Shown piece by piece: positions 43,173-51,076 of a stretch of DNA of 64,000 nucleotides. The translations under genes were made by a program, and so were the position numbers. The DNA lies in the NCBI RefSeq assembly GCF_900142375.1, contig NZ_FRAR01000014.1, positions 1 to 64,000 on the forward strand, written 5' to 3'. Within the stretch, counting starts at the first letter, position 1. Every line of letters starts with the position of its first letter. Source of the DNA: Desulforamulus aeronauticus DSM 10349. Lineage in GTDB: Bacteria; Bacillota; Desulfotomaculia; Desulfotomaculales; Desulfotomaculaceae. Below the pieces are notes generated by a model. It saw nothing but the letters and a program-made list of their open reading frames with translations, made no database searches and was not told the DNA's origin.

Positions 43173-43394
43173 CCCCCTATCCCTCCTAATCACTTCTATA
43201 ATTATCTAGACGCTGACTAATGTATTTCGTTTCTGCTATCGGACCTTTATTTGCTGTATAACTTTACAAGACACTAAAACTAGAATGCTGAATAAGAACA
43301 AATAAAGTTGCATTAACATAATTGTAGTTTTAGTGAGAGTGATTATCATTTGTGTTATAATGATTTGTATAAATCTTGAAAGGTGCTGGGTTTT
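43173..43394. promoter_or_regulatory. upstream region of the YnfA pair with a Fur-like box
   Basis: TGAGAGTGATTATCA (43334-43348) matches the 15-bp Fur consensus at most positions (two mismatches). It lies just before a -10 TATAAT (43356-43361). No matching -35 is clear, so the site would overlap the promoter. The remainder of the gap shows nothing else. Confidence 0.4.
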
Positions 43395-43742
43395 ATGGTT
43401 TTGAGGTCTACTGTTCTGTTCCTTCTGGCGGGACTGGCAGAAATAGCGGGTGGGTATTTTATATGGATTTGGCTTCGTAATGATGTTAGTGTTGGGTGGG
43501 GGCTATTCGGTGGAGTTGTTTTGGTTCTCTATGGAATAATTCCATGCTTTCAGCAGTTTCCCAGCTTTGGTCGCATCTACGCTGCTTATGGAGGCGTCTT
43601 TGTGGTCATGTCTATTATTTGGGGCTGGTGGATAGACGGAATAAAGCCAGATATTTTTGATTGGCTTGGCACTTTCATTGTTCTTATAGGTACTACGATA
43701 GTTTTATGGGCTCCTAGAAAAAATATTGAATTAAAAGAATGA
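43395..43742 (+). CDS. YnfA family membrane protein (first of a tandem pair)
   Basis: A 115-residue four-helix protein of the UPF0060/YnfA group, related to small multidrug-type transporters: FLLAGLAEIAGGYFIWIWLR, GRIYAAYGGVFVVMSIIWGWWIDG and DWLGTFIVLIG. ATG 43395 follows AAAGGTG. It is 16 nt from its paralog. Confidence 0.85.
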   Translation: MVLRSTVLFLLAGLAEIAGGYFIWIWLRNDVSVGWGLFGGVVLVLYGIIPCFQQFPSFGRIYAAYGGVFVVMSIIWGWWIDGIKPDIFDWLGTFIVLIGTTIVLWAPRKNIELKE

Positions 43743-43758
43743 AAAAGAAGGTGCCTCA

Positions 43759-44082
43759 ATGATAAAATCCTTACTTTTATTCGTTCTGGCTGGATTAGCT
43801 GAGATCGGTGGCGGATATTTAATATGGCTTTGGATACGTGAGAAAAAACATATCTTCCTCGGCATAGCGGGCGGAATAATCCTTGTTTTATATGGGGTTA
43901 TTCCTACCTTACAGGAGTATCCGAATTTTGGCAGAGTATATGCAGCCTATGGTGGAATCTTCATCATCTTGTCATTGCTCTGGGGTTGGGGTGTGGACAA
44001 GAAGAAGCCCGATTTCTATGACTGGCTAGGATCCTTTATTGCACTAGTAGGAGCAGCAATAATAATATGGACACCCAGGTAA
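43759..44082 (+). CDS. YnfA family membrane protein (second of a tandem pair)
   Basis: A 107-residue paralog of the preceding gene with the same motifs (FVLAGLAEIGGGYLIWLWIR, GRVYAAYGGIFIILSLLWGW). Two adjacent copies suggest a heterodimeric pair, as in paired SMR transporters, but that is inference. Confidence 0.85.
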   Translation: MIKSLLLFVLAGLAEIGGGYLIWLWIREKKHIFLGIAGGIILVLYGVIPTLQEYPNFGRVYAAYGGIFIILSLLWGWGVDKKKPDFYDWLGSFIALVGAAIIIWTPR

Positions 44083-44086
44083 TAAG

Positions 44087-44125
44087 AGCCATGCCTCACC
44101 CTTGATAGAAGGCATGGCTTTTTAT
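44087..44125 (+). terminator. terminator of the YnfA pair
   Basis: AGCCATGCC with GGCATGGCT, then TTTTTATC. Confidence 0.85.
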
Positions 44126-44265
44126 CTGGAACAACAGAAGTTAAACTCACGAACTTTACCAATTCAGCCATTACTCCTATACTGTCCATAATAATTTTCT
44201 ACTTTTCACTTACTCCCCTCAAACATCGACACTAGGGAGACTAAACCTTCACACAAATTTCGATA

Positions 44266-44514
44266 CTATCCCACACCAATTTTACGAACAAACCTCATAT
44301 CCCTAAATTTATAATATTGAACCAGTACTTTATCTAGTCGCTCACTTGCAGCTATAACTTCAGGGTCCGCAAAACGTTTATTTCTTGCTATATTCCTTAG
44401 TTCATGCCGAAGAAGCTCAATCTTTTTTAATAATCTTTCAACATCAGACAACCAAAACACTTCTTTCCTTAGATTTTTAGGCATACAGGCCCACAAATCT
44501 TGGAAATTCGTCAC
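44266..44514 (-). CDS. Spo0E-like aspartyl-phosphate phosphatase
   Basis: A small helical-hairpin protein (up to 82 residues) of the Spo0E family. These dephosphorylate Spo0A-type response regulators and delay sporulation. The core LLKKIELLRHELRNIARN ... DPEVIAASERLDKVLVQYYKF matches the family spacing, with SERLD in place of SQELD. The start is uncertain: GTG 44514 has no clear ribosome site and an internal ATG is possible. Confidence 0.8.
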   Translation of the reverse strand: MTNFQDLWACMPKNLRKEVFWLSDVERLLKKIELLRHELRNIARNKRFADPEVIAASERLDKVLVQYYKFRDMRFVRKIGVG

Positions 44515-44827
44515 AGACTATAAATATCCTTCACATAAATTCCGACATCATTTGCATAAGAATTTTCAAGAACTTTATGTAAAGTTCCAGATTAACTTAA
44601 TGAAAAATCATTAGGACATACCTGCCAACAACTCTCGACTCCATTTTCCTTGACCTCCCATTACCCAAAACTCACATACTCTGGAACTTCACTCCTGGAG
44701 AATGTACCAGAATTTTTTACCGTTAGTAAAATAGAATAAAATAGCCTTTTTTACTTTTCGTGTGGTGGAAATTGATTTACAATAGTTCTAAATTGTAAAT
44801 TAATTGGAGTAATAGGGGGTTTGAGGA
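44515..44827. other. intergenic region before lysE-like gene
   Basis: 313 nt with no gene. It contains an inverted repeat TTTACAAT-N8-ATTGTAAA (44776-44799), 28 nt before the LysE start and probably overlapping its promoter, a candidate operator. I see nothing else. Confidence 0.5.
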
Positions 44828-45451
44828 ATGGATTTTATGTTAGTGTTATCCTTTTTAGGCGTGGCAATATTTCTTACTTTGATGCCTGGTCCAGATATTT
44901 TATTTGTTATTGCCCAAAGTATTTCGCAAAATAAAAAGGCAGGCATAGCAACTTCATTAGGGCTTTGTACAGGATTAATGGTACATATAACCGCAGCAAC
45001 CCTTGGTATTTCGGCAATGGTTTATCAATCTTCATTAGCTTTTTCGATAGTAAAATATATTGGAGCGGCTTACCTGTTATTTTTAGCATGGCAGTCTTTT
45101 AAGGAAAAGGATTCCTTTTTAATAGATAGTAGCCAGCAATCTCTAAATTATAAATCATTATATAAAAAAGGAATTTTGATGAATATTTTAAATCCCAAAG
45201 TATCATTATTCTTTTTAGCTTTATTGCCTCAATTTGTAGTTTCGACAGGCAGTCCCGTATCGGTACAAATGCTTATTTTGGGAATAATTTTTATGGTTCA
45301 AGCACTCGTTATTTTTATAATAGTCAGTACGTTTTCAGACAAAATACGATATGTATTATTACGTAAACCCGCTATAGCAAAAAGAGTAAACATAATAAAA
45401 GGCTCACTCCTTGGGTTTATTGGAGTACAAATTGCATTTAGTCAAAAATAA
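44828..45451 (+). CDS. LysE/RhtB family amino-acid exporter
   Basis: A 207-residue membrane protein with six helices. The family signature FLTLMPGPDILFVIAQSIS lies at residues about 14-32, and NPKVSLFFLALLPQFV at about 120-135. It likely exports amino acids or related metabolites. Low GC compared with neighbours suggests possible transfer. GTTTGAGG precedes the ATG. Confidence 0.92.
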   Translation: MDFMLVLSFLGVAIFLTLMPGPDILFVIAQSISQNKKAGIATSLGLCTGLMVHITAATLGISAMVYQSSLAFSIVKYIGAAYLLFLAWQSFKEKDSFLIDSSQQSLNYKSLYKKGILMNILNPKVSLFFLALLPQFVVSTGSPVSVQMLILGIIFMVQALVIFIIVSTFSDKIRYVLLRKPAIAKRVNIIKGSLLGFIGVQIAFSQK

Positions 45452-45468
45452 GCAACCTTTTACCTCAA

Positions 45469-45504
45469 TAAAAAAATCCTTTCAAAAACTGAAAGGGTTT
45501 TTTT
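45469..45504. terminator. bidirectional terminator
   Basis: AAAAAAATCCTTTCA with TGAAAGGGTTTTTTT around a short loop, between convergent genes. Confidence 0.85.
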
Positions 45505-45513
45505 ATTGAAGCG

Positions 45514-45996
45514 CTAGGAGTTACGCCTGCCTGCCATTTTAGAATTATATCTCTTACCTTCCCGTGATTCCTTTACTCTCTGAATTCCCGACCACGTCAG
45601 AATACATACGAAAAACCCACCGACCAAAGTAGCAGGAATAACTAAAAGTAAACCTTCCGGATTTTTATAGTCAGCATTCATTAAAGAATTTACTATAACT
45701 CCCAAAATAATTACCGCCCCTATCAATGCCGTGATCCCAATTACTTTACTGCCTGCCTTATTCAGCAGTTTAACATGTGGAGGTATATTCCCACCGACCC
45801 AGTAACCGGGGTTATATTGATTTTGGTTCCATTCAGCCAAATCATTAAGGTATTCGCTTGGGTGTGGCCTTGTTTCTATTCCATATGTATTTTGCAGCGC
45901 CGGTTCCTGCGGTAACTCAGAAACTAGGGCCACTTGGCAGACTGAGCATTCTTTGAAGCCCTCTCTGTATTCCGCTTTGCAGTTTGGACAGAACAC
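45514..45996 (-). CDS. zinc-ribbon plus membrane protein, unknown function
   Basis: A 160-residue protein with an N-terminal zinc ribbon (CPNC at 3-6, then CSVC, residues 17-20), a proline-rich linker and two helices (about 88-108 and 120-140), with a basic C terminus. The GTG start follows GGGAGGGG. Proteins of this shape are common in clostridia. Function is unknown. Confidence 0.7.
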   Translation of the reverse strand: MFCPNCKAEYREGFKECSVCQVALVSELPQEPALQNTYGIETRPHPSEYLNDLAEWNQNQYNPGYWVGGNIPPHVKLLNKAGSKVIGITALIGAVIILGVIVNSLMNADYKNPEGLLLVIPATLVGGFFVCILTWSGIQRVKESREGKRYNSKMAGRRNS

Positions 45997-46030
45997 CTAA
46001 CCCCTCCCTTAAAACTCTATTCCTTCCTTA

Positions 46031-46240
46031 TCAATTGCCAAAATGACCGAATAAAAGCCAAGCAATAAGAAGCAATCGTAAACTCTGCCAATAGGTAATC
46101 TCCTTCAGTCCGAAAATCTGTGGAATTGTCGTATTCCAAAGCCACTTGAAGACAACTGTTGCCACTACGACTATCAGTACTATTATTAAGAATAGGTTGG
46201 GCATCATTTTTAATAGTAAGGAGCCACTTGAAATATTCAC
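46031..46240 (-). CDS. small membrane protein
   Basis: About 69 residues with one strong helix (MPNLFLIIVLIVVVATVVFKWLW) and a second weaker one near the C terminus. I chose GTG 46240 because AGGAGG lies 6 nt upstream. It is 34 nt upstream of the zinc-ribbon protein gene and likely cotranscribed with it. Confidence 0.55.
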   Translation of the reverse strand: MNISSGSLLLKMMPNLFLIIVLIVVVATVVFKWLWNTTIPQIFGLKEITYWQSLRLLLIAWLLFGHFGN

Positions 46241-46418
46241 ACGCCACCTCCTCATGCTATTTATAAATATTTTAAATACAAGAATGTATTCTGGTACTAT
46301 GTTCTTCCTAAATACAATTTTTCCTTGTTATAAAATTCGACTTCCTGTCGTCCCTCTCCTCAAACGCCCAAAGACCATCTTACTGTCACAATACCCCTGT
46401 GGCAACTCGCATAAAAAT

Positions 46419-46443
46419 ACCGCCCTTTCATCTGGGCGGTTTA
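46419..46443 (-). terminator. terminator of the PAP2 gene
   Basis: On the minus strand ACCGCCC-N8-GGGCGGT, then ATTTTTAT, 36 nt after the PAP2 stop. Confidence 0.75.
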
Positions 46444-46478
46444 TTAGTATTGTTACCTTGTTTTTAGGCAAATCTCTA

Positions 46479-47147
46479 TCAAATTTCGTATTTCCTTTTC
46501 GTTGTCCACAATAAGGAGGGTCTTTTTATCCACTGTAAAACTTTCCCCTGGTTAAAGTTGTAAACGACTTTATAAATAATATCACCTAAGAGCATTGCTG
46601 CCAGTGCATCTAACAATACATGCTGTTTTACAAAAAGTGTAGAGAGTATGATCAGTACCGCTATGCTACCAATGATAAAAATGTTTTTCCTATTCTTTAT
46701 TTTACTGGTATTGATGGCGACCACCATTAAGTAACTGAGTAAGCAATGAATACTTGGAAAACAGTTAAACGGTTGGTCGTTTTTGTACACCCAAGTGACC
46801 ATTTGCGTGAAAAAATCATTCCCCGCCAGTACTGGACGAGGTACCGTGGTTTGATAAAAAAAATAAATGAGATAACAGATGATTAGACTAATATTTACAC
46901 TGGCCAAGGCATTATAATAGGTCTTTCGATCTCTAAAACATAGGTAAACCAATGTGGCAAAGATGAAAATGTACCAACTACTGTAAGGTAAAATAAAGAT
47001 ACTTAGAAAAGGTAAACTTCGGTCAATATCCGTAACCAGGCTGTGCACCCCACGATCCGGATTATTTAGCAACAGATAAAACACATTGAGGGCGGGGATA
47101 GATAGCATAAAGCTTAAATGCTTTACAGTATCCTTTATCTTGTTCAT
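46479..47147 (-). CDS. PAP2 superfamily phosphatase
   Basis: A 222-residue, six-helix membrane protein with PAP2 signature pieces TVPRP, FNCFPSIHCLLSYL (PSxH) and VKQHVLLDALA (the final His). It likely removes phosphate from a lipid or isoprenoid pyrophosphate, or acts as an inositolphosphotransferase-like enzyme. The ATG at 47147 follows GAGG by 7 nt. Confidence 0.88.
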   Translation of the reverse strand: MNKIKDTVKHLSFMLSIPALNVFYLLLNNPDRGVHSLVTDIDRSLPFLSIFILPYSSWYIFIFATLVYLCFRDRKTYYNALASVNISLIICYLIYFFYQTTVPRPVLAGNDFFTQMVTWVYKNDQPFNCFPSIHCLLSYLMVVAINTSKIKNRKNIFIIGSIAVLIILSTLFVKQHVLLDALAAMLLGDIIYKVVYNFNQGKVLQWIKRPSLLWTTKRKYEI

Positions 47148-47469
47148 ATTCATTCCTCATCCTTCTATATTCTGTACGTGTTTTACTATAAAGGATGATT
47201 CTTAATAAAAACTCTAGATATTTCTTAAAAAATTCTTAAACTAGGATTAGAAAATTATAATAGAGCTACTTTATCCACCAAAATAATTACGCACCCCCCA
47301 AAAAACTTCAGAATATTTACATGCTGGGCAATAATTCTTCCTGAGTATAGAACGTTTTTGCCTTCATTTTTATACTGTGCTGTATAAGGTAAGCTTCCTT
47401 TCTAGTATCTACTCATTAATTCTGATAAAATAGTGGATAAAAATGAAAACAGCCAAAATGGAGGAACGT
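47148..47469. other. intergenic region, no gene seen
   Basis: A 322-bp AT-rich gap between divergent PAP2 and Ppx/GppA genes. I see a ribosome site GGAGG at its right end but no convincing promoter pair, hairpin or repeat. Confidence 0.5.
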
Positions 47470-48996
47470 ATGTCAAAAAATATAGGGATTATTGACCTAG
47501 GCTCTAATTCGATCAGATTGATTATGATGCGAATTGAAGCTAATGGCTCCTATAAATTGTTGGATGAAATAAAAGAGACCGCCAGAATTGGGGAAAATAT
47601 GGGGCCTGAACGGGTCATTAAACTTCCTGCTGTGGAACGGGCAGTTCAAACAATTAAACTTTTTCAGAAGTTTTGCCGGGCCAATAAAGCCGATAATGTT
47701 TATGGTGTCGGTACGGCTGCGGTTCGCACAGCTGCTAATGGCGTGGAAGTTTTGGAAACGATTATGCGGGAAACAGGTGTTTCCTTTAGAATCCTGGACA
47801 ATGAAGAAGAGGCATATTACGACTATATAGGTGTAGTGAACAGCATGGATTTTAGCGATGCTTTAATCGTTGATATCGGTGGTGGCAGTACCGAGTTGAT
47901 TCTTTGCCGCGACAGGAAATTCATTCATTGGACCAGCCTTCCTTTTGGGGCAGTGAATCTGACCGAGGAATTTCTTTTATCACCTTTGCCACAGCCCGAT
48001 GAACTTAGGAGAATGGAGAAATATATCAAAAGTCAGTATGCCACCGTTCCTTGGTTGGAATCGGCAAAGGGACTGGAGATTATCGGTGTAGGTGGTACCA
48101 TCAGAAATTTAGGCCGCGTCGACCGAAAACGAACTCGCTACAGTTTAAATGTTTTACACAATTACCGTATTCATAAAGAGCGGGCCAAAGAAATCTATCA
48201 TAACCTACATGACACTACCATTGACGAAAGAAAAGCTACGCCGGGATTGTCTAAAGAACGGGCAGATATTATTATCGGTGGCTTTGCAGCGGCAGTCTCC
48301 TTAGTAGATTTTATCGGAGCCCCGGGTATTCGCATCAGTGGTGCCGGTCTGCGTGAGGGTGTTTTTTACGAGCACTTGTTCCGGGAGTGGCCCGAACCCA
48401 TTGTTGATAATGTAACCGAGCATAGCGTGCAAAATTTTATGGATTTGCATCAGGTACGGCGACATCACGTCGAGCATGTAGCTAAGCTCTCGCTGTCACT
48501 GTTCGATCAACTAAGGACGCTTCATGGCTATGGCCTATGGGAACGAAAAATTTTGCGAGTCGCTGCCCTATTGCATGATGTAGGGAATGTGGTCAGTTAC
48601 TATAATCACCACAAGCATACGATGTATGTACTGCTCAATTCCCGGCTAAATGGGTTATCCCACAGAGAATTGGTACTGGTAGCCCTTATTGCTGCCTGTC
48701 ATGGGAAAATTGATCTTAAGTTTAAACTACAGCAGCATTCGGATGTGCTGTTTCCACAGGATGGTAACTTAGTTCGTTGTCTGGGTGTTTTGCTCCGCAT
48801 GGCGGAAAATTTAGATCGAACTGAAGCCGGGGTTGTGCAGGATGTAGTTTGTACAATCAAAGAAAAAGAAGTGCAAATTGATTGTGTCTCTGTGGAAAAT
48901 GCCGATTTAGAAATACGTGAACTTTATAAGAAAGTAACCAACTTTAATAAGGTATTTGGTACGAAATTTAAGTTTCCTAAAAAAGATACCCCATAA
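47470..48996 (+). CDS. Ppx/GppA phosphatase with C-terminal HD domain
   Basis: A 508-residue exopolyphosphatase/guanosine-pentaphosphatase family enzyme. Actin-like motifs: IGIIDLGSNSIRLI, GTAAVRTAANG, LIVDIGGGSTELI. A C-terminal HD-type domain follows (HHVEHVAKL ... LLHDVGNV ... HHKHTMYVL), the longer E. coli-like form. It may hydrolyse polyphosphate or pppGpp. ATG 47470 has GGAGG upstream. Confidence 0.93.
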   Translation: MSKNIGIIDLGSNSIRLIMMRIEANGSYKLLDEIKETARIGENMGPERVIKLPAVERAVQTIKLFQKFCRANKADNVYGVGTAAVRTAANGVEVLETIMRETGVSFRILDNEEEAYYDYIGVVNSMDFSDALIVDIGGGSTELILCRDRKFIHWTSLPFGAVNLTEEFLLSPLPQPDELRRMEKYIKSQYATVPWLESAKGLEIIGVGGTIRNLGRVDRKRTRYSLNVLHNYRIHKERAKEIYHNLHDTTIDERKATPGLSKERADIIIGGFAAAVSLVDFIGAPGIRISGAGLREGVFYEHLFREWPEPIVDNVTEHSVQNFMDLHQVRRHHVEHVAKLSLSLFDQLRTLHGYGLWERKILRVAALLHDVGNVVSYYNHHKHTMYVLLNSRLNGLSHRELVLVALIAACHGKIDLKFKLQQHSDVLFPQDGNLVRCLGVLLRMAENLDRTEAGVVQDVVCTIKEKEVQIDCVSVENADLEIRELYKKVTNFNKVFGTKFKFPKKDTP

Positions 48997-49134
48997 AACA
49001 GGTATAATGTAAAATACCACCACAGAAAATATAGCCATAGGAGAAATATAAGAACCATGGTCTGAATAAGATAGTGATAGAGAAGAGAAGTTGTTCCCAA
49101 GCAGTTGTGAATCGAGAGGAGTGAAAGCCTCTAC
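48997..49134. other. leader of the 23-residue peptide gene, nothing definite
   Basis: A TATAAT occurs at 49008-49013 without a convincing -35. AGGAG lies at 49117-49121, 13 nt before the ATG, which is rather far. Confidence 0.35.
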
Positions 49135-49206
49135 ATGTGGCTGGTTCTTGGTGTATTTCTAATCCTCGCCTGTTGTCTTAAACTTGTTTTATTTCCATTG
49201 CGGTAA
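49135..49206 (+). CDS. 23-residue membrane peptide (tentative)
   Basis: ATG followed by one hydrophobic helix ending KLVLFPLR, with the stop codon inside a terminator hairpin (ATTGCGG / CCGCAAT, 49197-49223). The size and its own terminator fit a small membrane peptide or type I toxin. The ribosome site is 13 nt away, so support is modest. Confidence 0.4.
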   Translation: MWLVLGVFLILACCLKLVLFPLR

Positions 49207-49223
49207 CATGCCGCAATTTTTTT
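49197..49223 (+). terminator. terminator before exonuclease III gene
   Basis: ATTGCGG-TAACATG-CCGCAAT followed by seven T residues. Confidence 0.85.
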
Positions 49224-49306
49224 ATGAGGTGTATTTGGAAGGGATTTTGTATTGGGGAAAGAAATAATAAAGATACAAGCGGAACAACAAGTGAGGAATG
49301 ATATGC

Positions 49307-50092
49307 ATGATTTTTCGAGCTGCCAGTTTTAATATCAATTCTATCCGCAGTCGTAAAGAAATGCTGCTGAGGTGGTTAGAACAGAATCAACTGGACGTTA
49401 TTTGCCTCCAGGAGACCAAAGTTAAGGATGAGGATTTTCCAATGGCAGATTTTAAAGAGGCTGGTTATCAAGCATTATTTAAAGGGCAAAAGTCCTATAA
49501 CGGGGTTGCTATCTTTTCTCCCCACGAAGTGACACCCATAGACAGTAACCTGGGTGATGTGGCAGAAACAGGTGAGGCCAGATTAATTGCCGCATCCGTC
49601 AAAGGCGTAAATGTAATAAACACCTATATACCTCAGGGGCAGTCTCCGGATAGTGAGCGGTTTCAATATAAAATAAACTGGATTAAAGCCCTTCGAGACT
49701 ACTTTGATAGCAATTTCGCTCCCGATCAACTGGTGCTTTGGATGGGTGATTTTAATGTAGCCCCGGAACCCATCGATGTGCATCACCCAGAAAAGATGCT
49801 CGGCAAAGTGGGGTTTCATCCCGCTGAACACCAGGCGTTACAGTATGTTAAGGACTGGGGTTTTCAAGATGTCTTTCGCCTACATCAACCAGAGGGGAAA
49901 CAGTTTACCTTTTGGGATTACCGCATACCCAAGGTTTTGGAGAGAAACCTTGGCTGGCGCATTGATCACATCTGGGCCACCGAGCCTTTAGCAAAATGCT
50001 CCATCAAGTCGTGGATTGATATAGAGCCAAGATACCAACCGAAACCCTCCGATCATACTTTTATATTGGCAGAGTTTGCCTTACCAGAGTAG
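49307..50092 (+). CDS. xth: exodeoxyribonuclease III
   Basis: An AP endonuclease and 3'-exonuclease of the ExoIII family, about 261 residues. Motifs: RAASFNINSIRSR, LQETKV (catalytic Glu), MGDFNVAPEPIDVHHPE, WRIDHIWATEPL and the final SDH. The start is ATG 49307, with GAGG 10 nt upstream. Confidence 0.94.
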   Translation: MIFRAASFNINSIRSRKEMLLRWLEQNQLDVICLQETKVKDEDFPMADFKEAGYQALFKGQKSYNGVAIFSPHEVTPIDSNLGDVAETGEARLIAASVKGVNVINTYIPQGQSPDSERFQYKINWIKALRDYFDSNFAPDQLVLWMGDFNVAPEPIDVHHPEKMLGKVGFHPAEHQALQYVKDWGFQDVFRLHQPEGKQFTFWDYRIPKVLERNLGWRIDHIWATEPLAKCSIKSWIDIEPRYQPKPSDHTFILAEFALPE

Positions 50093-50155
50093 GAGATGGC
50101 TTATCGGGGAGTTGATACAAACATCAACAAGTATAAAAATAAGTTGAGATTGATG

Positions 50156-50184
50156 TTGACTTTTGCATACCCATTAGCTATAAT
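50156..50184 (+). promoter_or_regulatory. tRNA-Pro promoter
   Basis: -35 TTGACT (50156-50161) and -10 TATAAT (50179-50184), 17 bp apart, 50 nt before the tRNA. Confidence 0.85.
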
Positions 50185-50233
50185 AACATTTGTCGACAGG
50201 GGCAAGTCGCTCTAACGACAGACAGTTACAGTT

Positions 50234-50310
50234 CGGGGCGTAGCTCAGTTTGGGAGAGCGCTACCTTGGGGTGGTAGAGGTCGCAGGTTCAACTCCTGTC
50301 GCTCCGACCA
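50234..50310 (+). tRNA. tRNA-Pro (anticodon GGG)
   Basis: A complete 77-nt cloverleaf: acceptor CGGGGCG/CGCTCCG (with one G-U), anticodon stem CTACC/GGTAG with loop TTGGGGT, T arm GCAGG-TTCAACT-CCTGT, and encoded CCA after discriminator A. The anticodon GGG reads CCC and CCU. It is followed by a terminator at 50313-50354. Confidence 0.97.
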
Positions 50311-50312
50311 GT

Positions 50313-50354
50313 AAAGACATGGTTTTCCGTCAAAGGAAAGCGATGTCTTTTTTT
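50313..50354 (+). terminator. terminator of tRNA-Pro
   Basis: AAAGACAT with ATGTCTTT, inner TTTTCC/GGAAA, then a T run. Confidence 0.85.
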
Positions 50355-50378
50355 ATACAGATTTGAAGGTGAATGAAT

Positions 50379-50882
50379 ATGAATTTAAGATTAGCTAAGA
50401 AAAACGATTTACATCAACTTAAAAAGATGTATAAAAAAATAATCGACAATATGAATAAAAACAACATACAGATTTGGGATGAAATTTATCCTTGCGAATT
50501 TTTCCAAGATGATATTAAAAATAAAAGACTTTATATAGTAACTAAGGATGACGACATAGTAGCCGCATTTGTTTTATGCGAATCAAATAACGGCGAAGAT
50601 TATCTAAAATGGAAAAACACAAAAGAAAAGGCATTATATCTAGACCGTTTTGGGGTTAATGTGAAGTATTTAAGGCAAGGAATAGGCGGGTTAATGCTTA
50701 AAAATGCCATGGAACTGGCCAAACAGAAAAATGCTAAATATTTGCGGCTATTTGTTGTAGACATAAATAAACCAGCCATAAATTTATATTTAAAAAATGG
50801 ATTTAAGCAGGTTGATGGAATCTATGAAGAAAGAATTGAGGATTTTGTTTTGCAGGAATATGGCTTTGAAATTGAACTATGA
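50379..50882 (+). CDS. GNAT family N-acetyltransferase
   Basis: A 167-residue acetyltransferase with the acetyl-CoA motif A VKYLRQGIGGLMLKNAMELA and motif B NKPAINLYLKNGFKQVDG. It is unusually rich in Lys, Asn and Ile (low GC) compared with neighbours, and sits just after a tRNA gene. Both features hint at transfer. ATG 50379 follows AAGGTG by 7 nt. Confidence 0.88.
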   Translation: MNLRLAKKNDLHQLKKMYKKIIDNMNKNNIQIWDEIYPCEFFQDDIKNKRLYIVTKDDDIVAAFVLCESNNGEDYLKWKNTKEKALYLDRFGVNVKYLRQGIGGLMLKNAMELAKQKNAKYLRLFVVDINKPAINLYLKNGFKQVDGIYEERIEDFVLQEYGFEIEL

Positions 50883-50975
50883 AAAATCGGGATATTTACA
50901 AATTCTAATTTGTTAGATCCATTAACAGCTATCCCGACCGAGGATAAAAATCTTTTTTACACGATTACTCCAGTA

Positions 50976-51015
50976 AAATCAAGGCTTTCGATTTCGCGAA
51001 AGCCTTGATTTTTTT
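50976..51015. terminator. bidirectional terminator
   Basis: AAATCAAGGCTTTCG with CGAAAGCCTTGATTT, then a T run. It lies between convergent genes. Confidence 0.9.
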
Positions 51016-51076
51016 CTTATGTTGTGCAACTCAATTTACCTGGCCACGATTAGGCCGGGCTGACTCCCGCCCCCTT

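Noticed and set aside
46017-46247. Alternative 76-residue minus-strand frame over the small membrane protein
   Set aside because: It overlaps the better frame at 46031-46240, which has AGGAGG at the right distance and a clear membrane helix.
50373-50882. Genomic island integrated at the tRNA-Pro gene
   Set aside because: Only one low-GC gene follows the tRNA, with no integrase and no repeated tRNA 3' end in the next bases.
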